The position numbers and the translations under genes are program-made. This document shows, in pieces, positions 33,815-43,120 of a DNA stretch of 64,000 nt. The stretch comes from Candidatus Saccharicenans sp. Lineage in GTDB: Bacteria > Acidobacteriota > Aminicenantia > Aminicenantales > Saccharicenantaceae. Under the pieces are notes generated by a model. It ran no database searches and was not told where the DNA came from. It saw only the letters and a list, made by a program, of their open reading frames with translations. The DNA lies in assembly GCA_030017715.1 (NCBI GenBank), contig JASEIU010000002.1, forward strand, positions 1-64,000, in the 5' to 3' direction. Within the stretch, counting starts at the first letter, position 1; each line of letters starts with the position of its first letter.

Positions 33815-35023
33815 TTAGAACTGCTGGATCAGGTTAAACAGCGGCAGGTACATGGAAATAACCAGCCCGCCGACAATACCGCCGACAAAGATCAGCACCA
33901 TCGGTTCCAGAGCCGCCAGCAACGAGGTCACCGCATCATCGACTTCGTCGTCAAAGAAGTTGGCCAGCTTGCTCAGCATTTCATCCAGGGTGCCGGTTGA
34001 TTCACCGACATTAACCATCTGGATCATCATCGGCGGAAACTGTCCCTGACCGGCTTCTTTCAGGGCATCATTCAGGCTCTTGCCTTCAGATACCAGTTGC
34101 CTGGCCTGCAGAATCTGGCCCTCGATGATCACGTTGCCGGTGGTGGTGGAGGCTATTTTCAGGCTTTCCAGCATCGGCACGCCGCCGGAAATCAGGGTGC
34201 TGAGGGTTCTGGTGAACCGGGACAGAGCAATCTTTTTCATCAGGTTGCCCATAACCGGAAACTTTATCATCCCCCGGTCAACTGCCTGCCGGCCGGGAGG
34301 CGTGTTTCTCCAGTACCTGAAACCCACCACCAGAGCTACCAGACCAATGAATATGATTACGATAAATTTCTGCACGAACCGGCTCAGAGTCAGAACAAAG
34401 GCTGTCAGCGCCGGCAGCTGCGCTCCCAGTTCCTGGTAGATGCTGCCGAAAACCGGAATGACCTTCCACAGCATGAAGATGGCCACCACTATAGCGAAAG
34501 TGATGATGGCCGTCGGATAAATCATGGCCTGCCGCACCTTAGCCCGCAATTTAATCATGCTCTCCTGATAATCAGCCAGTCTTCTGAGCATGGTATCCAG
34601 CGAACCGCTCTGCTCGCCCGAAGCCACTAAGTTGCAGTACAGGTCGTCGAACACCTTGGGGTGCTTCCTCAACGCCTGGTACAGGGCCGAGCCGGCTTCA
34701 ATGTCTTCCTTAACCTCGGTTATAACCCGGGTGAAATACTTATTCTTCTGCTGTTCGGCCAGCAATCCCAGACTCTGGATGAGCGGCAGTTCGGCATCGA
34801 TCAGAACTGAAAGCTGCCGGCTGAAAAAGGCCAGTTCTTTTAACCTTACCTTTTCCCTCTTGAGGAAAGGAATAGACGGTATGGCTCTCTTCGGTTTTAT
34901 GCTGATGACCGCAATCTGGTCTTTCTGAAGAGCCCTGGTCAGTTCTTCAGCTGATTCAGCCACCCTTTCCCCGCCGACCATGTCGCCGTATCGGTTTTTT
35001 CCTGTCCAGATATAAACTGGCAT
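33815..35023 (-). CDS. pilC: type IV pilus inner-membrane assembly protein
   Basis: Polytopic inner-membrane protein of the pilus machine, 402 residues, with two homologous T2SSF domains: about 70-195 (SRQLSVLIDAELPLIQSL onwards) and about 270-400 (RFTRTLSTLISGGVPMLESL). The hydrophobic segments fall around 170-195, 220-235 and 370-395. It works with ATPase PilB for extension and with PilT for retraction. It is the third gene of the pilB-T-C operon (33-base gap to pilT) and is followed by pilS after 130 bases. Confidence 0.95.
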   Translation of the reverse strand: MPVYIWTGKNRYGDMVGGERVAESAEELTRALQKDQIAVISIKPKRAIPSIPFLKREKVRLKELAFFSRQLSVLIDAELPLIQSLGLLAEQQKNKYFTRVITEVKEDIEAGSALYQALRKHPKVFDDLYCNLVASGEQSGSLDTMLRRLADYQESMIKLRAKVRQAMIYPTAIITFAIVVAIFMLWKVIPVFGSIYQELGAQLPALTAFVLTLSRFVQKFIVIIFIGLVALVVGFRYWRNTPPGRQAVDRGMIKFPVMGNLMKKIALSRFTRTLSTLISGGVPMLESLKIASTTTGNVIIEGQILQARQLVSEGKSLNDALKEAGQGQFPPMMIQMVNVGESTGTLDEMLSKLANFFDDEVDDAVTSLLAALEPMVLIFVGGIVGGLVISMYLPLFNLIQQF

Positions 35024-35057
35024 CGCCCTTCTCCTTATTTATTTCTCGTTCTCAAAT

Positions 35058-36170
35058 CTATTTGCCGGTATAAGAACCGGTTCCTCTTTTGACCATCGTT
35101 CCTTCATGCCTCTGGATGATATCGATCAACTCTTCCTGATTGGAGGTGACGGCCATGGCCGTATCCAGAGTAATAAGCCTCCTGAAATATAAACTGGCCA
35201 GGCTCTGATTCATCGTCTGCATGCCGAATTTTTCCTGCCCCATCTGCATGGCGGAATAGATCTGGTGAATTTTGTTCTCCCGGATCAGGTTTCTGATGGC
35301 CGGGTTGGGAATCAGGATCTCCATCGCCAGAACCCGCCCCTTGCCGTCGGCCCGGGGCAGCAGGGCCTGAGTCAGAACGGCTTCCAGAATCATCGACAGG
35401 GTGACCCTGACCTGAGCCTGATACTGACTGGGGAAAATATCGATAATTCTCGATATCGATTCACAGGCGGAATTGGTGTGCAGGGTGGAGAAAGTTAAAT
35501 GGCCTGTCTCAGCTACCCGCATGGTGGCTTCCACCGTCTCCAGGTCTCTCATCTCTCCCACCAGGACCACGTCCGGGTCTTCTCGCAGCACCGACCGCAG
35601 AGCGTTGGCGTAGGACAGGGTGTCGGTGAACAGCTCCCGCTGGTTGATAATGGCTCGCTTCGGCGTGAAATAATATTCTATGGGGTCTTCAACCGTGACG
35701 ATATGGACATCCCTTTCATGGTTGATATGGTCCAGCATGCAGGCTAAGGTGGTCGATTTGCCGCAGCCGGTGGGCCCGGTCACCAGAATTAGGCCTCGCG
35801 GCAGGTAGCAGAGCTGAGCCACCCGCTGCGGAATGCCCAGCTGGGCAAAACTCCACATGGTCGGCAAAAACCGCCTGAATGCCGCGGCCACCGAACCCTT
35901 TTGCCTGAAAACATTGACCCGGAATCGACCGAGCTCTTTTATCCCAAAAGACAGGTCCAGTTCCAACTTTTCTTCAAAGATCTTTCTCTGCTTGTCATTG
36001 AGGATGCCGTAGATCAGGTCCTGGGTCTCGCCCGGCTGAAGGGGCGGATGGTCGATGTTCTTCAGCCTGCCGTGGACTCTGATCCGCGGAGGTACATAAG
36101 CTGTGATATGGAGGTCGCTGGCGTCCTCCTCCACCGCGATTTTCAACAACTCATAGATTGGTTTTGCCAT
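35058..36170 (-). CDS. pilT: type IV pilus retraction ATPase
   Basis: A 370-residue hexameric ATPase that depolymerises the pilus. It has Walker A GPTGCGKST at 132-140, an Asp box (EDPIEYYF), Walker B region VLVGEMRDLET and the His-box HTNSACESISRIIDIFP. The AIRNLIRENKIHQI stretch typical of PilT is present near residue 280. It lies 9 bases after pilB and before pilC. The C-terminus is short compared with some PilT, without change to the active site. Confidence 0.95.
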   Translation of the reverse strand: MAKPIYELLKIAVEEDASDLHITAYVPPRIRVHGRLKNIDHPPLQPGETQDLIYGILNDKQRKIFEEKLELDLSFGIKELGRFRVNVFRQKGSVAAAFRRFLPTMWSFAQLGIPQRVAQLCYLPRGLILVTGPTGCGKSTTLACMLDHINHERDVHIVTVEDPIEYYFTPKRAIINQRELFTDTLSYANALRSVLREDPDVVLVGEMRDLETVEATMRVAETGHLTFSTLHTNSACESISRIIDIFPSQYQAQVRVTLSMILEAVLTQALLPRADGKGRVLAMEILIPNPAIRNLIRENKIHQIYSAMQMGQEKFGMQTMNQSLASLYFRRLITLDTAMAVTSNQEELIDIIQRHEGTMVKRGTGSYTGK

Positions 36171-36179
36171 TTAAACCTC

Positions 36180-37916
36180 CTAATCCCAATCCCTGACGGT
36201 TTCTCTCAGGACTTCCTCGACCGAGGTAATCCCGTTCTTGATTTTGATCAACCCGCTTCTTCTCAGGGTAATCATGCCGTTCTCTAAAGCCCGGCGCTTG
36301 ATTTCCCTGGTGGTCGAGCGGTTCAAGATCATCTCTTTTATTTCGTCGGTTATCTTCATCACTTCAAACAAAGCGGTCCGGCCCTTGTAGCCGGTGTTGT
36401 TGCAGGCATCGCAGCCACGAGCTTTGAAAATGTGGAGGTCGTCAACCTCGTTCTCCTCGAAGCCCATATCCAGAAGCGCCCTTTTGGGCAGGCCCTGAGG
36501 TTCGCAGCACTTTTTGCACAGGCGGCGGACCAGTCTCTGGGCCACTATCAGGACCACTGAATCAGCTATCAGGAAGGGTTCCACGTTCATGTTGATCAAA
36601 CGGCTGATGGTGCTGGGAGCGTCGTTGGTGTGAACCGTGGAAAAAACCAGGTGGCCGGTCAGGGCCGCTTTGATGGCCACGTCTATGGTGTCGAAGTCGC
36701 GGATTTCTCCGACCAGCATGATGTCCGGGTCCTGGCGCAGGAAGGACCTCAGGGCGTTGGCAAAAGTCAGCCCGATTTCCTCCTTGATCTGAACCTGGTT
36801 AATCCCGGGAATGTAGAATTCCACCGGGTCTTCGGCGGTCATGATATTGACATCAGGGGTGTTCAGGGTGGAAATGGCCGAATACAGAGTGTTGGTCTTG
36901 CCGCTTCCGGTCGGTCCGGTAACCAGGACGATTCCCCATGGCCGGTGAATGGCTTCCTGGAAAATTTCCAGCGACTCCGGCTCAAAGCCCAGCTGAGTCA
37001 GGTCCAGGCGGAGCATTTCCTTATCTAAGATACGAGCCACGATCTTCTCGCCGAACATGGTGGGCAGCGAGCTAACACGCATGTCCACTTCTTTCTTCTT
37101 GCCGTTTTCCAGCTTGACCCTCATTTTGATACGGCCGTCCTGGGGCAGACGCTTTTCGGCAATGTCCATGTTGGCCAGGATTTTCACCCTGGACAGGACA
37201 GGATTCTTGAACTTCATCGGCAGGTCGGCAATCTCATAAAGGTCGCCGTCGATGCGATATCGAATGCGGAACTGCTGTTCGTAAGGCTCAAAATGAACGT
37301 CGCTGGCGCCCCTCTTGATGGCGTCAATGAAGGTCTGGTTAACCAGGGTGATGATGGGAGCTTCATTGCTGGCCTGCTCCAGTTCGGTGATGTCGTAATC
37401 ATCCTTGAGTTCGGTTTCATCTATGACGTTAATCCGACCCTCGTCAGCCAGCTCGATATCTTCGATAAGTTTCTTCACCTTCAGGGCATCGCTGACGCCG
37501 TAATACTTATTGATGGCATTCATGACCCCGGCTTCAGTGGAAATGACCGGCTGAATGCTCAGGGATGTCCGGAACCTGATGTCCTCTATAACTTCCAGGT
37601 CGGTGGGGTCAACCATGGCCAGGGTGAGGAAGCTCTTGATCTTGTGGATGGGCATGACCATGTATTTTTTGGCCACGTCGGCTGGAATCAAGCTTATGAC
37701 TTCGGGAAAAACCTCGAACTGGTCCAGGTCGATGTAAGGATAGCCCAGCTGTCGGCTCAGTGCCTGAGCAATTTCTTCCTCGGTAACGAAGCCCAGGGCC
37801 ACCAGAGCCGAACTGACCGGCAGATTATTCTTCTTTTGGTAGTCCAGGGCCTGCTTTAGCTGGTTGGAATCAATAATCTTTTCCCTCAGCAGGATGTCGC
37901 CAAGCTTGGATGCCAT
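36180..37916 (-). CDS. pilB: type IV pilus extension ATPase
   Basis: A 578-residue ATPase that drives pilus assembly. It contains an N-terminal MshEN-type domain (about 1-140), ATPase core with Walker A GPTGSGKT at 334-341, Asp box (MTAEDPVEF), Walker B (DIMLVGEIRDFD) and the His box (VHTNDAPS). A C4 zinc motif is visible in CKKC...CDAC near residues 460-500. It is the first gene of the operon with pilT, pilC. The ATG is only about 5 bases downstream of the predicted transcription start. Confidence 0.95.
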   Translation of the reverse strand: MASKLGDILLREKIIDSNQLKQALDYQKKNNLPVSSALVALGFVTEEEIAQALSRQLGYPYIDLDQFEVFPEVISLIPADVAKKYMVMPIHKIKSFLTLAMVDPTDLEVIEDIRFRTSLSIQPVISTEAGVMNAINKYYGVSDALKVKKLIEDIELADEGRINVIDETELKDDYDITELEQASNEAPIITLVNQTFIDAIKRGASDVHFEPYEQQFRIRYRIDGDLYEIADLPMKFKNPVLSRVKILANMDIAEKRLPQDGRIKMRVKLENGKKKEVDMRVSSLPTMFGEKIVARILDKEMLRLDLTQLGFEPESLEIFQEAIHRPWGIVLVTGPTGSGKTNTLYSAISTLNTPDVNIMTAEDPVEFYIPGINQVQIKEEIGLTFANALRSFLRQDPDIMLVGEIRDFDTIDVAIKAALTGHLVFSTVHTNDAPSTISRLINMNVEPFLIADSVVLIVAQRLVRRLCKKCCEPQGLPKRALLDMGFEENEVDDLHIFKARGCDACNNTGYKGRTALFEVMKITDEIKEMILNRSTTREIKRRALENGMITLRRSGLIKIKNGITSVEEVLRETVRDWD

Positions 37917-37927
37917 GTTTTAAAACC

Positions 37928-37956
37928 TTTCTACCATCAAAGACAAAATTTGTCAA
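37928..37956 (-). promoter_or_regulatory. pilB promoter overlapping the palindrome GACAAAATTTGTC
   Basis: On the minus strand, -35 TTGACA (37956-37951), 17-bp spacer, -10 TAGAAA (37933-37928). A perfect palindrome GACAAAATTTGTC (37942-37954) overlaps the -35 and is like the site upstream of pilA, so a pilus regulator may bind here. The predicted leader before ATG 37916 is about 5 bases. Confidence 0.5.
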
Positions 37957-38039
37957 AGAGAATTTTGCCCTTTACCATCGACGCACCAAGTCTCTGCTTG
38001 TTATGACGGACGGTCAATCCTCAATCAAGACTATTCCGG

Positions 38040-38068
38040 GGGTGAAAATAACATTTTTTGTCTCACCC
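38040..38068. repeat. small inverted repeat
   Basis: GGGTGA...TCACCC arms separated by about 17 bases, in the 345-base gap between pilB and the HD-GYP gene. Nothing else was recognised in the gap beyond the pilB promoter. Confidence 0.4.
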
Positions 38069-38262
38069 TTGCGGGAGCATAAAAGGGCTATTCTCGAACA
38101 ATCCCTGTTATCCATAAGCCTCAACCCTTCTGCGTCATACTTTTAACCGGCTCGTTTGATAATAATAATCCGGCCGGGTAATTTTTTCAAGATTTCGAAT
38201 AAATTTCTCAACTTTTGTCGTTCCTGACCGACTAAATCCTCGGAAGCGGGAGAATATTTAAT

Positions 38263-39264
38263 ATGACCGCAGATGATATCAAGAATAACAGCCGCGAGAT
38301 AATCAAGGCCATCATAGACAACACCAGAGACAGCATCTATGTGGTCTCTTCCCGAGGATTTGAATTCGTCAACCAGGCCTTTGAAAAGCTTACCGGCTAC
38401 GCCGAGAAAGAAATTTTGTCCAATTCATTTAATCTGTTAAAGCTTGTTCACCCGGAAGACCGGCACCTTTTTTCCCACAGGAGAGCCTCGCTGGCCAGAC
38501 CCAATCTGCCGGCTGATTCAGGCCTGATAGAGTTCCGGCTTATTACCCGCAGCGGTGAACTCAGATACGTGGAGGCCAGCACTTCCCGGCTGAAAGAAAA
38601 TCCTGACCAGACTCTGACCATCTTACGAGACATTACCTCCCGAAAGCAGGCTCAACAGGAACTAAACCAGACCCTGGAAAAACTGAGAAAGACCATGTCG
38701 GCCACCATCCAGGCCATCTCCCTGACGGTGGAATCTCGCGACCCTTACACCGCCGGGCATCAGCGCCGGGTTTCCGACCTGGCCCGTTCGATTGCCACCA
38801 GGTTATTGTTGCCGACCGAGCAGATTGATGAAATCAGGCTGGCCGCCCTGGTCCACGACCTTGGCAAAATTTCGGTGCCGGCGGAGATTCTGAACAAGCC
38901 CGGCCGCCTGAACGAACATGAATACAGCCTGATAAAGGACCATCCAAGGGTCGGCTATGAAATAATCAAAACTATCGACTTTCCCTGGCCGGTGGCTGAA
39001 ATCATCTACCAGCACCACGAGCGGCTGGACGGCTCGGGCTATCCCCTGGGCCTGAAGGACGGTCAGATTCATCCTATGGCCAGAATCTTAGCCGTGGCCG
39101 ACGTGGTGGAAGCCATGCTCTCCCACCGTCCATACCGTTCTGCTTTCAGCCCCCAGGAAGTCATCCGGGAAATAACAGATAATAGCGGTCTAACCTATGA
39201 CCCTCCGGCAGTCGACGCCTGCGTTGACCTGCTGCGAGAGAAATATCAGCTGTCGCAGAAATGA
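38263..39264 (+). CDS. PAS-HD-GYP protein, predicted cyclic-di-GMP phosphodiesterase
   Basis: A 333-residue paralogue of the PAS-PAS-HD-GYP protein at 11 kb. One PAS domain (about 15-128) precedes the HD-GYP domain (about 150-325) with HDLGK at 198-202, HH at 251-252 and GSGYP at 257-261. Cyclic-di-GMP hydrolysis is predicted. It sits next to the pilus operon, and c-di-GMP commonly controls pili, but this position is only suggestive. Confidence 0.9.
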   Translation: MTADDIKNNSREIIKAIIDNTRDSIYVVSSRGFEFVNQAFEKLTGYAEKEILSNSFNLLKLVHPEDRHLFSHRRASLARPNLPADSGLIEFRLITRSGELRYVEASTSRLKENPDQTLTILRDITSRKQAQQELNQTLEKLRKTMSATIQAISLTVESRDPYTAGHQRRVSDLARSIATRLLLPTEQIDEIRLAALVHDLGKISVPAEILNKPGRLNEHEYSLIKDHPRVGYEIIKTIDFPWPVAEIIYQHHERLDGSGYPLGLKDGQIHPMARILAVADVVEAMLSHRPYRSAFSPQEVIREITDNSGLTYDPPAVDACVDLLREKYQLSQK

Positions 39265-39474
39265 CCGCCTTTCCCCTTTCTTCAGCTCCGCCCCAGCGAC
39301 CCTGTCTCCCTTTCAGCGTTAATGGAGATTGGCTTTATTCCCGCCTTATCAATAATATAATTCGCCACGTCGACGGCCGTGCCGGTCATAAAATCTTCTA
39401 AACCCGGTCCTGAAGGTCGGTGATGAGTCCGCCCGCTCCAACCACCCCCGCCCGACCGACAGAGAAGTTTTCCC

Positions 39475-39502
39475 GATATATGAACAGGCGTTCATATATA
39501 TC
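39475..39502. repeat. AT-rich inverted repeat
   Basis: GATATATGAAC-AGGC-GTTCATATATATC, a near-perfect 11-base stem with a 4-base loop, in the gap before the tRNAs. A weaker stem (CTTTTA...TAAAAG) follows at about 39507-39528. Rest of 39265-39722 holds no supported gene. Confidence 0.5.
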
Positions 39503-39722
39503 AGGGCACTTTTAAGCCTAAAAGCACCCACAAGAATATCCGCTGAGCCAAATTAAATAAGAGCTTGCCTTAAAACACGTGCCTAATCCGGGCTGATTCC
39601 TCTATGCGCTATCTTTCCGGCAGGCCAGGAGGATTCTTATAAGAGCTGTTTTTTATGGACATGAAAATCATTACCGCGACATCATTTTTGATATTTTCTA
39701 AATTCAGGTAAAAAATAAAAAG

Positions 39723-39796
39723 CGCGCCTGGAGGGATTCGAACCCCCGACCCGCTGCTTAGAAGGCAGCTGCTCTATCCTACTGAGCTACAGGCGC
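39723..39796 (-). tRNA. tRNA-Arg (anticodon UCU)
   Basis: Cloverleaf on the minus strand: acceptor GCGCCTG/CAGGCGC, D arm with AGCTCAGTAGGATAGAGCA, anticodon stem loop CTGCCTTCTAAGCAG (TCT), T arm GGGGGTTCGAATCCC. The 3' CCA is not encoded. Confidence 0.95.
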
Positions 39797-39818
39797 ACAG
39801 CTCTTGCGTATCAGAAAA

Positions 39819-39893
39819 TCGGGGAGATCGGATTTGAACCGACGACCTCCTGCTCCCAAGGCAGGCGCGCTAACCAGGCTGCGCCACTCCCCG
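39819..39893 (-). tRNA. tRNA-Pro (anticodon UGG)
   Basis: Cloverleaf on the minus strand: acceptor CGGGGAG/CTCCCCG, D arm with GTGGCGCAGCCTGGTTAG, anticodon loop CTGCCTTGGGAGCAG (TGG), T arm with GGTTCAAATCC. CCA is not encoded. It is upstream of tRNA-Arg and shares its promoter. Confidence 0.95.
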
Positions 39894-39952
39894 TTTCCGG
39901 GTCAGAAAATCAAAGAACAGGCCGGCATTCCTGCCCCGATTTTGAGCTAAAA

Positions 39953-39981
39953 TGTTAACAGAAAGGCCCTTACATTGTCAA
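39953..39981 (-). promoter_or_regulatory. tRNA operon promoter
   Basis: On the minus strand, -35 TTGACA (39981-39976), 17-bp spacer, -10 TTAACA (39958-39953). Start point near 39946, about 53 bases before tRNA-Pro. Confidence 0.55.
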
Positions 39982-40091
39982 TTTAAGGAGAATCCGCCAG
40001 GCTGCAGCCGGAGGAGACTGAGGTGGCCCGGCCGGCGCCGGCGCCAACCCCTAACTGAGGAAACAGAGAGGCTTCCCGGCAGGCCAGGCTA

Positions 40092-41873
40092 TCACTCAGT
40101 CGGCCGTCCCAGAGTTTTTTCTATCTTTGACCTGTCCAGCCGGATAACCACCGGGCGACCATGCGGGCAGAGGCCCGGATTGGGCGTCGCCAGGAGCTCA
40201 GAAGCCAGGAACTCCATTTCCTCCGGCGAAAGAGGCTGACCGGCCTTGACTGCCGCTTTGCAGGCCATGGTGGCCATCATTTTTTCCCGCCGGCTCCGGA
40301 ACTTCCCTTCTTCTTCGTCTCCCAGCAGAGACAGCAGGATGCCGGCGGCTTCATCCTCCCGGAAAACATCCGGGTATTCCTTCAGGGCAAAGCTGAGACT
40401 GCCCATCGGTTCCAGCCTGAATCCCAGCTCTTCCAGCTCGGGCCGGCGCTCCTGGTAATTAACCTGTTGTTTTGGGGTAAGTTCCAGCACCGCGGGAAAA
40501 AGCATCTGCTTTGAAATCCAGGCCCGCGCCCCCTCCAGCTGTTTGAATTTTTCGAACAGTATCCGCTCGTGGGCATTGTGCTGGTCGATGATAAAAACTG
40601 CCTCTTCGGTAACCGCAATCAGATACGAGTCAAGATACTGTCCCAGAACCCTGACCGTCGCCTTCCGCTCCCCGGATTGCGGCCCGGCCGCCGGCCCGAC
40701 TCTGAAAGCAGCCGGTTCTTCGGCGGCCGCAAGAAGAACCGGCTGGCCATCAGCAGCCTCTTTCGGCCAGCCAGCCCCGGGAGCCTTAAGGCCAGTCTCC
40801 GCATCCCGGGTGGTTCCCCCCACCGGGATCAGCGTTTCTTTTTCCTCCCCCCTTTCCCCGCTTACGATTATCGGCTTGACCAGGCTTTCCTCCCGGGCAG
40901 ACATTTCCACCGCTCTTAGAATCAGCCGGAAAACTTTTTGCGGCTCCCGGAATCTTACCTCAGACTTGGCCGGATGGACGTTGACGTCGACCTGTTCGGC
41001 GGGAATTTCCAGGAAGATAAAACCTTCGGGCTGCTTCTGCTTTTCCAGGAGGCCCAGATAGGCCTGAGTCAGGGCCACCCCCAGCATCCGGTCTTTAACC
41101 GGCCTGCGGTTGACAAAGAAGAACTGGTGCTGGCGGTCGAGCCGACCGGCAAAAGGCCTGGAGCTTAACCCGCAGATCCTGTAATTCTCCTCCTCGTAAT
41201 CCAGGCTCATCAGGCTGTCCAGAACCTTCTTTCCGAACAGTTGATAAACCCGCTCTCCAGGGGAGGAGACGATCGGGCAGTTAATCAATTCTTTCTGGTT
41301 GTGAATCAGGAGAAATTTCACTTCCGGAAAGGCCAGGGCGGTCGTGGTCAGATAACCGACCACCAGGCTCAGCTCGGAACGGTCTGACCTGAGAAATTTT
41401 CGCCTGGCCGGAAGGTTGAAAAACAGGTCCCGAACTTCAACCGACGTTCCTCGCGGAAAGGCGCTTTCTACAAAGCGCAGCAGCTTTTCGCCCTCCCTCT
41501 CCACCTGAAAGCCTTTTTCTCCCGAACCGTCGCTGGTCTTCAGGGTTACCCGGGAAACCGCCGAAATGCTGGCCAGGGCTTCTCCCCGGAAGCCGAGGGT
41601 GGAAATCCTCTCCAGGTCAGCCTCGGTGGCTATCTTGCTGGTAGCATGACGCTTAAAGCACAGGGCGGCATCTTCCTGGGACATGCCGCTGCCATTATCC
41701 TGAACCCTGACCAGTTTTTTGCCGCCCTCCAGCAGTTCAACTTTGATTTCCGTGGCTCCGGCATCCAGAGAATTTTCGACCAGCTCTTTAACCACCGATA
41801 CCGGACGTTCCACCACCTCTCCGGCCGCAATCTTGCTGGCCACCTCTGCCGCCAGAACCCTTATTCTGCCCAT
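40092..41873 (-). CDS. mutL: DNA mismatch repair protein MutL
   Basis: A 593-residue GHKL ATPase that links MutS to downstream repair. N-terminal ATPase motifs: ELVENSLDAGA, DNGSGM, TLGFRGEALASI. The C-terminal part has DQHNAHERILFE, like the endonuclease metal motif DQHAx2Ex4E but with N in place of A; CPHGRP at the end is also typical. So strand-nicking activity is plausible. It overlaps the upstream mtaB by one base (TGATG), so they are co-translated. Confidence 0.95.
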   Translation of the reverse strand: MGRIRVLAAEVASKIAAGEVVERPVSVVKELVENSLDAGATEIKVELLEGGKKLVRVQDNGSGMSQEDAALCFKRHATSKIATEADLERISTLGFRGEALASISAVSRVTLKTSDGSGEKGFQVEREGEKLLRFVESAFPRGTSVEVRDLFFNLPARRKFLRSDRSELSLVVGYLTTTALAFPEVKFLLIHNQKELINCPIVSSPGERVYQLFGKKVLDSLMSLDYEEENYRICGLSSRPFAGRLDRQHQFFFVNRRPVKDRMLGVALTQAYLGLLEKQKQPEGFIFLEIPAEQVDVNVHPAKSEVRFREPQKVFRLILRAVEMSAREESLVKPIIVSGERGEEKETLIPVGGTTRDAETGLKAPGAGWPKEAADGQPVLLAAAEEPAAFRVGPAAGPQSGERKATVRVLGQYLDSYLIAVTEEAVFIIDQHNAHERILFEKFKQLEGARAWISKQMLFPAVLELTPKQQVNYQERRPELEELGFRLEPMGSLSFALKEYPDVFREDEAAGILLSLLGDEEEGKFRSRREKMMATMACKAAVKAGQPLSPEEMEFLASELLATPNPGLCPHGRPVVIRLDRSKIEKTLGRPTE

Positions 41874-43120
41874 CAGACCACTTCCCCTTTTGACAGCGCC
41901 GGGCCGACCTCGATAATCCTCACCCGGACAGCTTGACCGGGCCTCAAATCCCGGCCGTCTTCAACCATGATTTTGATATAATTGCCGGTCAGGACCTCAA
42001 ATCTGGAGCCTCTTTTTTTGATCACGACGCCCGCAAGCGTCCGGCCGACGAATCCAGTCCTGAAGGCCAGGTTCTTTTCTCTCGAAAGTTTCCGCAACTC
42101 CTCAGACCTCTTTTTCTTTACGTTTTCCGGAACCTGCTTCCAGCCGGCAGCCGGAGTGCCCGCCCTGGGAGAATATGAAAACACGTGAAAATAATTCAGG
42201 GGCGAGTCTCTGAGGAAATCCCTCATAAACTCAAAATCGGCTTCTTCCTCCCCCGGGAAACCGACGATGATATCGGCACCCAGACCGGCTTCGGGTCTAT
42301 TGGCTCTGAGAAAACTTAAAATTTCCAGATACTCGGCCGGAGTGCTTTTCCGGCCCATTTTTCTGAGCACCGGTTCGGAGGCATGCTGCAGCGAAAGGTG
42401 AAAATGCGGGCAGATTTTTTCTTCTTTCGCCAGATAGTCAAGAAGAGGCCCCGGAAGAAGCCGCGGGTCGAGGGAGCTAAGCCTGACCAGCCTGAGTTCC
42501 TTTATGGCCGCCAGCGCCCGGAGCAGGTCGAGCAGAGATCCGGGGGGATTAAAATCCTGTCCGTAGGCACAGAGGTGAATCCCGGCCAGAACCACTTCGC
42601 TGTAACCGTGTTCCGCCGCCGCTCTGGTCCGTTCGACTACTTCATCCTGGGGCCGGCTCCGGCTCTTTCCCCGGAGCGACGGAATTATACAAAAGGTGCA
42701 ATGGGAATTGCAGCCGTCCTGGACTTTAATCAGGGCCCTCGACCGGAAAAATCTTTTTTCCGCCTGACCGTCGCCGGCCCCGGTTAACTTCAAAAGTTCG
42801 CCAACCAGATTGTCTTTCAGTGAGTTCGGAATAATCCGGTAGAGCGCGCTGTTTCCGGCCAGTTCTTCCCGTGTTTTATCAGCCAGGCAGCCGGTGACCA
42901 CTATTTTTGTCCCCGGGGATTCCCTCCGGACTCTTTTCAGAAACTGCCTGACATCGGCCTCGGCCCTGGCGGTCAGGGCGCAGGCATTGACCACTACCCA
43001 GTCGGCCTGACGCCAGTCGCGGGCTACGGCTATTCCGGCTTCTCCCAGCCGGTAGGACCAGTCAAAAGCTTCGGCCTGGTTGACCCGGCAGCCGAAGTTG
43101 TGGATAAAGACCGATGTCAT
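41873..43120 (-). CDS. mtaB: tRNA N6-threonylcarbamoyladenosine methylthiotransferase (MtaB-type)
   Basis: Radical SAM methylthiotransferase, 415 residues, that adds a 2-methylthio group to t6A37 of tRNAs. It has the N-terminal UPF0004 cluster cysteines (11, 47, 78) and the radical SAM cluster C137, C141, C144 in CNSHCTFC. The C-terminal TRAM-like region ends near residue 405. MtaB is preferred over MiaB/RimO on the pattern GCRVNQAE and GCLADKTREEL, with moderate certainty. It overlaps purE by an ATGA and mutL by one base. Confidence 0.87.
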   Translation of the reverse strand: MTSVFIHNFGCRVNQAEAFDWSYRLGEAGIAVARDWRQADWVVVNACALTARAEADVRQFLKRVRRESPGTKIVVTGCLADKTREELAGNSALYRIIPNSLKDNLVGELLKLTGAGDGQAEKRFFRSRALIKVQDGCNSHCTFCIIPSLRGKSRSRPQDEVVERTRAAAEHGYSEVVLAGIHLCAYGQDFNPPGSLLDLLRALAAIKELRLVRLSSLDPRLLPGPLLDYLAKEEKICPHFHLSLQHASEPVLRKMGRKSTPAEYLEILSFLRANRPEAGLGADIIVGFPGEEEADFEFMRDFLRDSPLNYFHVFSYSPRAGTPAAGWKQVPENVKKKRSEELRKLSREKNLAFRTGFVGRTLAGVVIKKRGSRFEVLTGNYIKIMVEDGRDLRPGQAVRVRIIEVGPALSKGEVV

